Source: Lingula anatina
Taxonomy: Eukaryota; Brachiopoda; Lingulata; Lingulida; Lingulidae
Direction of reading: 5' to 3'
DNA: 46,179 bases
Assembly: GCF_001039355.2 (NCBI RefSeq)
Contig: NW_019775451.1
Location: forward strand, 74,781-120,959
Part shown: positions 21,281 through 34,000 of the stretch, one piece after another
Position numbering within the stretch: the first letter of the stretch is position 1
Layout of the letters: each line of letters opens with the position of its first letter
The notes under the pieces: model-generated
Databases searched by the model: none
Told to the model about the DNA's origin: nothing
Seen by the model: the letters and a program-made list of their open reading frames with translations, nothing else
Program-made: the position numbers and the translations under genes

Positions 21281-22300
21281 GTAAGTGAATCGTCGATCCC
21301 AACCGAGGTGGGCTCTCAAAGAGGGGGGAACGCCACGAGACAGTAACAACATTCCTTAGTCAATGAACTAGTAGTAGACGTGGTATGCGTAGTGAAAGAA
21401 GTTCGCGTATTGGGCGCCGAGCTTAGTATAAAAGCAATCCGAAAACCGTACTCCCGCTAGAACAGTTTAAGAACACCTTACAAGAGCATCCGAAAACGCT
21501 CGAAGACAAAAGCGGCCTAATAAGTCCGACTGTATTTGAGACTTTTATTTGAGACACGAAGAACATAGCAAATAGACGTGAGCTCACTGGAAGCGACTTC
21601 TTGCAAAGTAACGGATACACAGCTTTTTTCACATCCAGAGTTTTACTGTACGAAATAACAAGTGTATCATCGGTGGATGAATCCATTGCAAGTCAGTGCA
21701 AATATACATAGTGACGAAAAACAGGATATTTCACTTTCTTCTTAGGAGAGTCCGCATCATTTTCCTACCAAGAACAAGGCTATTCTTGGGTGAGGGATAC
21801 TGAGAAAACTGCCCCACCCCCATCCACGTTCTCAGCGACTAAAAGACAGGGGGGATTTCCTTGTGTTTCCCTGGCACCTCCTACGCGGCGGATCACGTCT
21901 CTATTCCCAACATCCCCGGGGCACAGACACGACTACAAACATTTACAAACCAAGAACGGATATTTATACTCCTCCAAGGCAGAGACAGCACCGAATACCT
22001 ACCTAGCGTGACAGCGTCCCCCACACACTTGGCGACACTTGACAGTTTCGCAGAAAGACTTCTCTTACCGCGTGTACTACGTTCAAATTTCAGCTACTCG
22101 ACCACCGGGGACCGCTAGGAACGCGCACTCCCGTTTTAGTAGTGTGACCAAGACACATCGCTGACAAAAAAAGTGACACTTCACCGGTGACAGCCTTAAC
22201 TTTGTTTTCTATTCCCGGCCGGCTACCAGCTGTTGGGAACACAAGTGTATCATTGTGTTGATTCTTACGGCACAAGAGCAGTAATAACTGTGACCTCGAA

Positions 22301-22496
22301 ATGTCTCAGAAACAATACTTTGTACGCGCGGTGTTGATATTGGTTGTGACTGTAATTGTTGTTAACGGCAAGAATGTGAACACGTATTTCAAGGGGCTGT
22401 CGGCGCTGTATCAGGACCCGAAGCGAAATGTTCTGATCGTGAAACCGTGGACGCAGGCAGACCTTCTCAAAGAGATGCAGCCCTGGGATTCTGAAT
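22301..22496 (+). CDS. Ig gene exon 1: signal peptide and linker
   Basis: Starts MSQKQYFVRAVLILVVTVI, with a basic residue and hydrophobic core typical of a signal peptide and a likely cleavage after VVNG. About 43 residues follow (with YQDPKRNVLIVKPWTQADLL), without cysteines and not Ig-like. It ends at TGG GAT TCT GAA T before the donor GTGAGT, phase 1. A (CT)n tract begins 14 bases into the intron. Confidence 0.8.
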
Positions 22497-22506
22497 GTGA
22501 GTAGGA

Positions 22507-22559
<53 letters not shown>

Positions 22560-25500
22560 TGCTGGTGCAGGTATCTTTTTTACTATCTTGCGCTGAATAA
22601 GTTCTCTCTCTCTCTGTTCGTGCGTCTTTGTGCGCATTCCTGACTACATGATGTGAAATAAGTGCGTGTGCGCGTGTGAGCATGTGCGCGTCAGTCAATC
22701 AATCAGTCAGTCAATCATGACGCACGCAAGACAATAAGTGTGCGGGTTTTAAACAGGTGCACGTACGGTTTTTTTTTCTGATCGCGGTTTACGATTGAAT
22801 TTTTATAAACTCTTCAACCTGTCACCGACCTTTATGTACCTTGTCTTCAACTCGTTGCCGAATCACAACACGTAAGTACACACTATGTTACGAAATTCGC
22901 TCTATATCTTGATTATGTCAAAATACCCACCTGACAGCCTTAGAAGCACGAGAGGTTTATCTTATGTTAAGGTGACTTTTTAATCAAGGCTTACAGGTAT
23001 TGATAATGTCAGGTTTTCTTTCATTTCTGTATTTATCTTTTCTTATTTGAGTAACATACTTTAGATAAACGCTAACAGATAATTGCAAGTGTTTGTCGAC
23101 TGTACATCAACGTGGGGAGCGTTTTTTAAACTGGTGAACACATGATCGCTAATGAACCAGACAATTCAGCTTTTTCTTTCATCAGTGAATACTCTTGATC
23201 TTGTATACGCATCAAATGAAGCATGGCGTATAGCAACTCGCTACCAGAAGCTAGCAGGGTGGTGACGTCATAGCTTGAGCAAAAAGTCCTCGTGGACGGT
23301 ACAAAAATGTGGACAGCAGAGACCAAAGATATATCAGTCAATATATAGTGAAAATATTATCTGTGACCCTGACAGAGGGTAGCGTATATGATATCAGTAG
23401 TCTATGCACGTACCGGGGCATTAATATTTGTTTTGTACAACGCGTATTACTACGTTTTGACAAGAGGCAGCGGCAGATGAAGAATGAGAGCTGCAATTTA
23501 AGAAAATATCGAAAATGGCAGTCATGATTCCGTGATTGTAAAGAAATATTTAGCAAGTGAGCTGAGGTCTCAGGGAGTCGACATTTTTGTACCACACTAC
23601 TACACTATAGTAAGTGATATAAACTAGTCAAAAGGCACTGGATGCAGAGACAAACTGTGCCGAATCACAAGGTTTTCTTTTTGTACTCACTATATCAGAC
23701 GCTAACCTTCCTTCGCCTCTCATTAGGGTAAAAAACGTAAAAATGTTGCGTCTGTTAACCTTGAGATGAGTTGTCCGGGTCTGGTGTCGAACGCGTGCCC
23801 TTACACAGTGTGCGCTTTTTATGACTTAGAGCGCCAAATTTGGGAAATAAGTTGGAAATTCCTTTATCTCTGCCTCGAGCGTTCGTGTCAGTGCAATCAG
23901 GCGAAGATTGACCAATTGAGTTCTATTAGTCGTCGATATAATTTTCTTTTATTTTGTCGTCGTCGTCTTCTTCTTCTTCTGACTTTTTGCAAATAAGTTT
24001 TCCCAACACGGTTCTATTAGAATCTTATGTTGTTTGTTGTGTATCCCGCCAATCCTGACACGACAGGTAAGCTAAGCTGGAAGTTTTCCCTTAATGCCAG
24101 TTTTCATATTTTATTTCAATTTTATTTTGATGTTTTGTACCAGTCAATAGCAGCCAGAATAATCAAAACAAGTTGACGCACCCCTTTCACTCCCCCCCTC
24201 CTCCCAACCTACCAGCTTGGATCAGCCGATGCATAACGGATATTGTTTCCTCATATCGAGTTTTCATTTCAAACCTTCCCTGACAGCATTTTCCAAATCA
24301 GTTTGACGTTATTTCATCCTTTTATGCTGACTTATCGTTTCACTCGGCGAGTTATCAGATCATCGTCTTTGTGTCAGCTGTATTGGGTTGCAGATTAATA
24401 GTAACTTTGGTTAGAGGGAAGAATCGCGTAAAAATACGTAATTCCGTCTTGCCTCGAAAGAATGAAGCACCTTTGTGAGCAAATTTAAGATAGTCGACCG
24501 TGCGTTGAATTCATCTGTCCTCTGATTTCACAATTTGACAGCCGAAGAACATTAGGACGATATTGGAATGCCGGGCGACAAAATGCACCCATCTAACCAT
24601 TAAATAGTCTAATTTAACTCTGACATTTGTCATCATCGCTGCGGCACTGTTGTCTCGCGCAGACGATGGCTATCAGACGACATTTTTGCTTTGTAAATAT
24701 CGACAGCGCCTGTTTTGGAACGTCGTACTTAATGTTGCGCTTCGATGTTCACAAATTGAGGAAACATATCGACTTTTAACCCATTTTGACCAAACTGTGG
24801 TTTGACACGTAGTGACACTGGCTGACACTAGCCTCTTGGTCAGTAATAGCTTTCATTTGTTCTGGTATTGACACACCCACTGAAAGTCAAACCAGTGAGG
24901 AGCTATTCAGACGGAATTTTCTCAATGCATAGCCCCTATCTCTCTCTCTCTCTCACACACACTTTAGATTCATCCTTTTCTATTCGTTCCTTCATAAAGT
25001 CTTCCTCCCCCTCCTCTTTCTTCTTCTTCTTCTTCTTCTTTCTCTATATTCTCCCTCCTCTATGCTTTATGACCCAATAATATAACCTCATAATTTGAGG
25101 TAAACTGACATAACATCTGACATATATCGCCTCTATCTGCACTGGGGGCATGCTCAACAATTTCCTCTTATCTGTTGTACCGCCAGGACTTAACAATACT
25201 CATCCTGTCTGTTGAAACTTTCTGGCTGTGCTGTGTCATTATTGTTTTTTACTGCTCTCTGTGGGCTATAATATATATACACAGTGTGGTTTGATATCGT
25301 TGTTCCGTGCATTCCATTCTAAATACCAATGTCTTCCCGTTACATATAATGGCGAAAAAGTTGGTCCAGGTAATGGTGGGATAGAAAGGTTGAGTGGGGG
25401 GGGGGGGGGTACTTGTAGATCGATCCAACCCCGCGTGGACTCTCGCTGAATGCAATCAGATTGAATTAAAAGCAATGCGGCCTAATCACTTCCCCTTAAA

Positions 25501-28500
25501 CGGATTAAATTACGGCTCTGAGGTTTAATTGCTAGGCCCCTGCAGGGACGGCGCGTGTGGAGGTAGGGAGACGATCAGGGGACTAGGCGGCATTGCTTTT
25601 AAGAGGGGTCGGCCATATTAAGTCCACAGATCAGTTAGTCCGCGGATCATCTGTTCTGAATGCGACCTGAGCAGGCAATTTTATGACTGGATGTTGATCC
25701 AATCTTTCTTTTGTTATATCATTTTATGACTCCTTGTGACATCTAGTTTTATGGACGATGGTCCATTATTTTATCGTAAACATGAATAAAGATTCGAATC
25801 ATGTAATGAAACACTGGTAGTTGTCCCCATTAATAAATAACAAAGTATTAATTGCATTTTGCCTTAAGCTGCAGACTTGACAACAATATATACTTATATG
25901 CATTTGTATGTATTGTTACCAGAATCCCGTGCACCTTCTACCAGATTAATTTTGTGCACTTTTCTCCATAAGATATGTACCATGGATTAGACAGAGACAT
26001 TATCTGTGAATATCTGGTGAAAATTCAATCTGCGGCCTTGGTAGAGAGTACCAGAATTCACCGTTTACCATAGTGATGATATCTGTTCGAACCTTTATCG
26101 AAGAAGGAACCGGATCGGCTCGTGGCGAGTAAAGAAAGCAACTCTGTGCAAAAACATCATTTTTTGTTAACTTTTCACGAAAAAAAGAAAGAATGAAAGA
26201 AAGAAACGCATCACTAAGGCCGTTTTCTTTTTCTTGGTCACGTGTAAGGGGTAAAAGCTAATGCAGCCGGGCCACAAGCCGGGATTGGAGGATTAACAAA
26301 AAGGTTACAATAAACGAAATAAAGATAAAGGTAAATGAGCTGCGACCCATGGAGCGCGATGTCGGTTCTTGTTTTCTTGTACATCCTTCTCTGAGCACGT
26401 CTTAGATGGTATTACATTTGTCTTTTCACGGGCTGTAGCAATCACAACAGTCGCTTCAGTTTTGAACAGGCAGTGAATCTTTCTTTTTAAACGCCATTGT
26501 TGCTCTGTCGTTCATGACTAAATGCAATTTATGCAATCTACTCAATTTTGAATACGAGCTTTTAACCGACTGAAATGCGACTGTCCGACGTCAGTTGTCG
26601 CAACAGTATGTCATCTTGACCTTATTGTCGGAATATATGCTCTTATTTCGTGTTTACGACGCGATTTTAATACTGAAATGTTTCACTCAAGTTCGGGAGA
26701 GTGGTTTTAATCAAATTTATCGTTTCGATGTGTGACGGAGCATTTGGATTTTGTTTGTGGTCTTTCTCTCTCTCTCTTTCTCTCTCTCTGCGTGTGATCA
26801 CTATTAAAACGAACTCGTTTTCTTTGAAATCTATCACGTAAAATGCAGACTGTCGTTAGTTCAATTTCGTCTGCGCCAAGTACAAATGTTGAACACGGGC
26901 TCATGTCTACTTAAACATACAGTCCTGTCTTTTAAATTAGACGTTTAAGGGAGATGGCATAGAACTCTCTGATTCTTCTGCAAGTAAGTTAATTAGTCTA
27001 AGTGACGGTTTTAGACGTAAGTGGCAGTAGGACCAAAAAGGTTGCGAAATCTACAGCTCATTTCGTCAATTTTTAAAAATCTTCTAGTTTTCCTTGCCTT
27101 TTTGTTCCTTTTCTGAACAATTACAGTTCCATGGGGTACCTTAACGTTGGTTAGGAAACAAGCAATTCCTTGTTCTTGTTAGGTGCCTGATGCAAGTGAT
27201 AATATGGTCTTTACGCAAACTCACACACGCATCAAATGTGACCGAACTTCCTGGAGATGATCTGACGTGAGGTCATTCGGTATTCAAATCTTGAAATTGT
27301 TATTTCAAGGTATTTCAAGTCTCGGTGAATTGGTCAGCGATTAAGACGAAAAACCACGTGTTAGTTATTCAAATAATAACCCGTCGTCCTTCAAGAGCTG
27401 CGTCGTCTGCGTCACTCAAAGGGGTATTCGATGATTTGGTGACATATGCAGAAGAGGGGGGGGGGGGAGTGGGGGGGGGGGGGCTGGGTTTCAGCCGGAA
27501 AAAGATCCGATCTGAATCAAAATTTGAACTAGGTTCTGTGTTATTTCTCAAACGGCTTTTATTGCTGTTTCCCAACGATAATACTAGTACAGGTAGATAA
27601 GTTTTATTAAAAATATTGACGCACTGGTCGACGAAGAAAATGTCTGGGTGTAGCGTTCATGTTGCCCAGCTCCGCTAACCGAATTTTTTCTTTGAGATTG
27701 GACTCCTCCCCCACCTCCCCTTCCAAAAATTATCTTTCCAATCGGCATGTGATGACTCCCCTACATTCAGCTTCAAAAGGACTATGTTACTGACCGATGT
27801 TAGCCACAATAACCTGTTACCGAATGAGATGCGATGAATCTCGTGGAAAATTGAGATGGAGAAGGAAAAAAAGAGAAGATGCTGAACTCGAAACTCGACA
27901 TCTTGTTTGTGTGTTGGTCCATTTCTTGTTTGTTGGGGTATTCGATGATTTGGTGACATATTTGAGTTATTCTCTTAGAGGCTGGAAGACAAAGAGGGCA
28001 TTTTATCGAAAGAAATCTGATGAAATGTATTGGAAAACTGAGAATGATAGACCGGACAAAAAGCACGCGGATGCGATTTCACTGCTAACCAACAGATATG
28101 TTAACAAACAAGAAATGACCAAACAAACAAGCAAACTTGTGTAGTTTCAAATTCATGACGTGTGTTAACTCAGAGGCAGGGGACGTGCACGTTTGTTTAG
28201 TGGACATTTCATCGTGGTTATTTGACACTTTGTCCAATTGTCGAACCCTTGATGCCACTTTGTAGTGATGTTTTGCTGTCCCTACTCTCATTGTATTTGG
28301 ATGCCTATATGTCTACCCTCTTCACTTCCCTCCCTCGCTCCCTCTATCCATCTCTCTCTCTCTCCATCCATCCCCCTCTCTCCATCTCTCTCTCTCTCTC
28401 TCTCCATCCATCCCCCCTCCCTCCATCTCTCTCTCTCTCTCTCTCCATCCATCCCCCCTCCCTCCATCTCTCTCTCTCTCTCTCTCTCTCCATCCATCCC

Positions 28501-28505
28501 CCTCC

Positions 28506-28542
<37 letters not shown>

Positions 28543-29468
28543 CCCCCCATCTCTCTCTCTCTCCATCCATCCCCCCTCCCTCCATCTCTCTCTCTCTCTC
28601 TCTTTTTGTTGCTAACAAAAACATTGATACATAAACGAACAGGTGACCTCGTTCACATAAGATGTACCCTTGTGCCCTCCCCTAGATACGGAGCTTAAAC
28701 AATTGGCGCATGGGACCCTGGGGCACTATAGATTTACTGTGTAATAATCTAAAAAAAAGCTAGTCTTAAAGTCAATCATTACAGTCAGAATTGACAACAC
28801 AGCTGGCGTACAACACGAAAACAAACGGAAAGAAAATATTTGGCAATTAATAGGATAAATGTTATTTCAAGGAGGAGGCTCTGTATAAAAGTATAAAAAT
28901 ACTTGTGTAACAAGATAGGTTAATCATAGAGCTTTCTTGGTTTGCGAACCTGACGATAAAAAGATGTGGTAACAAGTAGAGAATCTGTCTTCAATCGAAT
29001 AAAAACACTGACCAAAGCCTCGGTAGTACTCGTTCAAAGATTTACTGCACATTAACAACCGATGTGCACTTAACCATATCAGTGATAATTAGAAACAAAG
29101 CGGTGATGAAGATGGAATTAATAAAAAAAAGACTGCGTAGAAACAAACGTATTAAATGCTTCGGATATCCATGATTTTTCTCGTGTTTAAGATTCTTGGT
29201 CCGCAACCATTGGTGAACCACCTGGGAGATATGATGTGATTTTAATTTGATTTCTCTACCCTCCGGTGAGGGTTTGTCAACAAGCTACAGGAGTGGGCGT
29301 GTCTTGAATGGGCAGAAGTAATGAATTGTGAACCCCGTATCAACTGGTGCAGGTTGGGCAAAAAATTGAAATGACTACCAGGTGCAGGCGTGCAAAATGT
29401 GTGCGAGAATGTTTCGATTGTGCGATTCGTTTGCCTTTCAACGACGTGAGTGCTTAGACAACAGCGCA

Positions 29469-29551
<83 letters not shown>

Positions 29552-30951
29552 GAGAAATTAAAGAGAGAGAGAAATCCACTTTGCAAAGTTTATCTGAAAT
29601 ACGCGATGCTATGTCGCAACAATTCTTTAATGGAATCAGAGCTCCCAGAAAATGTTGTTGCGTATGGTTCTTATTAAGGTTGGCACATTCGCTGCCTTAT
29701 AACTCATGAGTCTTTGATGAAAATTACTCAAGGCAACATAAGCACATGCGCTGGAAGTACTTTTGAATGATCTCGGCAATTCAAAACAGCATTTCACAAC
29801 TGTTACAAAGTTTGGCGAAGGGAGGTATAATACAAATTGAAAAAAAAAGCTCAAAGAAGTTTCGCACCTGTTTTTGGCATTCTAGAACGCAGCGTGACGT
29901 CATTGTGATAGCAAGTTACCCCGAGGTTCTGACGGTGACAGGGCCTCCCCTCCCATTTACCTAGTTTTTTTTTTTTTTTTTTTTTTTTTTTGCAACATTG
30001 AAATCTCAATACACTAAGACAGAAACACTTTAGCTCGGTTGTATTAAAATAAAATAGTTAACTGCTGCACATTTACCCCGTTGGTACAAAGTAACGAATT
30101 CAATTGTGGATACTTTATTTGGTCTGTGATATCTGTGTGATATTCAGTGGTAAAAATGGCTGCTCATTTCAGGATATGTAACTACTTAGAGGTAACACAT
30201 GAACCTCTAAACTAGCATATTTAAAACTAAATATAAAATACGATAACTTTGTAACAAACTACTAGCGGACCCTGTGGTCAGAGAGTATATAAGGATAACA
30301 ATTTTATCCAAAGGACAGAGTTTTCCATAGGATTAGACTGGGCCTTGTTGATACAGAGCCGTCACACTAGCTAATTAAACGCCGTTATTATAATAGAACG
30401 ACATCACTCTGAATTGCTAGCAGTTTGTATTACAAGTGCGATCTATGTATGATATTTCTCTTGTGGCACTTGCACCAGACACCGACCAGACGGCCGTGTT
30501 GTTAAAACGCTCGTGTCCTCGTTAAGTTCAACCAGCCGCGGCGTCACCCGACCCGTACTCAGGCCCTCGTGGTGGCAGTTCGATTTCTGATAGAATGTGA
30601 AAATTGAAAGCAAACATGGCGTCTAGGGTTGCACAAACAGTTACATCACATGGACGAGTGAGTTCGGTGCCGGTGAGATAGTGAGGTCTACATGTGTGGT
30701 AGTAGGGGAACGTGATGGCATGAACCCCCCCTCGCCCTTCCCCCTCCGGGCCCTGTTTAACACCACCCCTTCTCGGGGGTGTCTCAGGTCGCTTGGTGTC
30801 ATAAAAATGGAAGCATGTTTACTAGTATTTGCTACGACGGTGTTTGCGTTTGTGCCCATGTCGGTGTATGGATGTGCGCGCGTGTATGTGTGCATACATG
30901 CGTGTGCAGGTGTTTTTTTGGACAGAAAATAATAGGCCTAACCCTTTGTTC

Positions 30952-31040
<89 letters not shown>

Positions 31041-34000
31041 NNNNNNNNNNNNNNNNNNNNNNNNNNNNNNNNNNNNNNNNNNNNNNNNNNNNNNNNNNNN
31101 NNNNNNNNNNNNNNNNNNNNNNNNNNNNNNNNNNNNNNNNNNNNNNNNNNNNNNNNNNNNNNNNNNNNNNNNNNNNNNNNNNNNNNNNNNNNNNNNNNNN
31201 NNNNNNNNNNNNNNNNNNNNNNNNNNNNNNNNNNNNNNNNNNNNNNNNNNNNNNNNNNNNNNNNNNNNNNNNNNNNNNNNNNNNNNNNNNNNNNNNNNNN
31301 NNNNNNNNNNNNNNNNNNNNNNNNNNNNNNNNNNNNNNNNNNGAGAGAGAGAGAGAGAGAGAGAGAGAAAGGGAGAGAGAGAGAGAGAGATAAAGTGAGT
31401 GAGTGTGCGTGTTTTCACGGTGGGGTGGGGTGGAGAGAACAGCCCTTATCCATCTTGTTAATCAAAAGTCGAAATTTGTTTCCTTTAAATACAAACTAGA
31501 AGGCGTGATCGGCATCAGTCTGAGTTATTTCTGTACATCAGCTGAGACGTTATTTCAGCGAGTTTAAAGTAGAGATGTTTAGGACCCACCTGGGGGGAAA
31601 AATCCAAGATAACCCGATGCTCTAGGACGTGAAATTATTTCATCTACTAGCGTCGCTGGGAAATGATACTTTTCCTGAATGAAATTCCAATGTTCGATTC
31701 TTTCACAGGATGGAATCAGTTTTGACAGTGCCTATTTTTACGCTATTTCAAATGTTTCATGGTTTCACGAATTATCTATTAAGATACATGTGTGAGTGGA
31801 TCAGTAACAAAATTTAGAAATAAAAGATGCTGTTTAATATTAGGGTCCGGAATTACCGTAACTGTTGTAGAATATCCATGTTGACAACCACCCCTCTTGC
31901 TTAGGCAGATACATGAACTGCAGGCGGGGAGGGGGTTGTAGGGGACGGAAAGGGGATTGGAGAGGATGGAAAGGAGATTGGAGGCAACTTTACCCAAGAT
32001 TGGCCTTCACTCTTTCTTACATACTTCAAAACCATGAATGCATGTAAACAACCAAGGCCAAGGCTAACACGCTATCAAATAGGAAGTAAAAAACGGAAAT
32101 GGATTAATTTTGATCTCAACCTTTCTTTTAAGTTCGTTTTGAAGCGCCCTGTAAACGTCTTATTAATTGAAACATAACTCAGGATGAAGGAGCGCTTTGC
32201 AATTACAAGGGTGGGTGCCAGCAACTGGGCTTAATTAAAGGAATGACTTAAACAGAAACCGTGTTGAAGTTTTGGCATCGGATGTCTTTATCGTTTTGTA
32301 AGTGTTTTGTTGACGTTTTCTTTTTATATATATATTTGTTTGGGACAAGCCCCTGAAAAAATGTGTACATTTGCTATAAAAGTGTGAAGCGATAGAAGCA
32401 ACGGTATTTGTTCAAAATACGGCTGGATATTTTGATGAACACGGGTTGAAGGATTAACCCTTGTGTTCACAACACAAAGACGGGTGAACTTTGACCACGT
32501 GATCTCGGGTCAGCCAATCAATTTTCATCATCATCATCTGTCTTAGCTGACGTATCTAATGGTCTGTTTCGGTGTCGTCTTTTTTTTTAGGTGACTGCTA
32601 ATAACAAATAAAAGAGCAAACTTTTCGGTGGTCCGTTTTGCCTCTCATTACCCGCTTTCTATAGAGACACCATAATGCAGCATATATCATCTCGTCTTAT
32701 AAATTCTGTTTATTTTTAAACGAGAAATGGAGACGAGACCGCATTTTTGGACATTCGTCTTTGTAATGATAAGTTATGCAATATGTATACTGGAATGAGA
32801 AGAAAAGAAGAGAAATAAAAGAAATATTTATTTTAGGCAGTAGATCTAAACATCCATACATTTTATGATAACAAAAGCAAATAAGAGCAGCTGCCAAGCA
32901 TTTAATAAAATTTGATATCAAATGTCAAAATGGCACAAAGGTGGAGTGTTGGAATTCTACAGTCCTTAATAAGACATTCTTAACCCCCGTGTATCGTCTG
33001 CTAGGGAAGTCTTTTGATAAATTCCACACATTTTCGCTGCTGTCAAAACTGTCACCTCACAAGTAGTAATCGGCGCATGGCGACATGACCTCTGACCTTT
33101 GAAAATCACGTGGTTTCAAGGGTTGATGCACATCCTTTCACTTGTGCGTGTTTTTCAAATGTATATATTCCTTTTTATTTCAAATGTCATCAGCACTTTT
33201 GTTTTCTAAGTGGTTTGTGATGATTTGTCCTCAGAGCTTTAAAATCACGTGATTATTGTGCATGCTTTTATCGACTGCGTACAAATGTATTTCAAAAACA
33301 GAGCCAATTAAAATCGTGTGGCGCAAGGAAAATACCTTATATAAATGTGATGGAATAATGCATCGTGACACCACCTAGCATTAAGAAAGTGGTACAAATT
33401 TACATCACAAAACAATTGCTCAAGTGAACGTTCTGTGTATACCGATTTTATATGAACAAAACATTCGCCTGCGTCCATAGTCATGTGGGTAACCTCACAT
33501 ATCTAAAGACCATAATTCTGTCGTGCGAGTGCCATAATTTCTGTTTATGATACTTCCGGCAATAAAAAAAAAAAAAAAAAAAAAAAGGNGTACAAATTTA
33601 CATCACAAAACAATTGCTCAAGTGAACGTTCTGTGTATACCGATTTTATATGAACAAAACATTCGCCTGCGTCCATAGTCATGTGGGTAACCTCACATAT
33701 CTAAAGACCATAATTCTGTCGTGCGAGTGCCATAATTTCTGTTTATGATACTTCCGGCAATAAAAAAAAAAAATGGCCTCAAATGAATTATCACACAACT
33801 AACAAGCCAGAATTAATAATCCCTGTATATGATATTTCCGGCAAGGAAATCTGTCCCTAAATGATCGTGAATTATAACAAAAATAACAAGCCAGAATTAA
33901 TAATACAGCATCCATTATCAGAAACACTTACTGTCCTACTGTTTTATTTTTTGTTTTGGTCGCAGATATTAGATCCAAGTTCTCAGCTAATAAACTCCTC

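Noticed and set aside
21790-22118. Two overlapping frames (74 and 86 codons) just upstream of the Ig start codon
   Set aside because: Not similar to anything recognised. They may be uORFs if this is 5' UTR, but nothing in the sequence shows translation.
28340-28606. Regularly spaced repeats that could suggest a CRISPR array
   Set aside because: Spacers are only variable-length (CT)n, and the context is an animal genome with introns; it is a minisatellite.
28222-28698. 158-codon Ser/Leu/Pro-rich frame
   Set aside because: Produced entirely by the CT/CCAT minisatellite; overlapping frames on both strands show the same low complexity.
30822-31418. Long frames on both strands through the N run
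   Set aside because: The Ns are translated as unknown residues and the rest is (GA)n. The open frame is an artefact of the gap.
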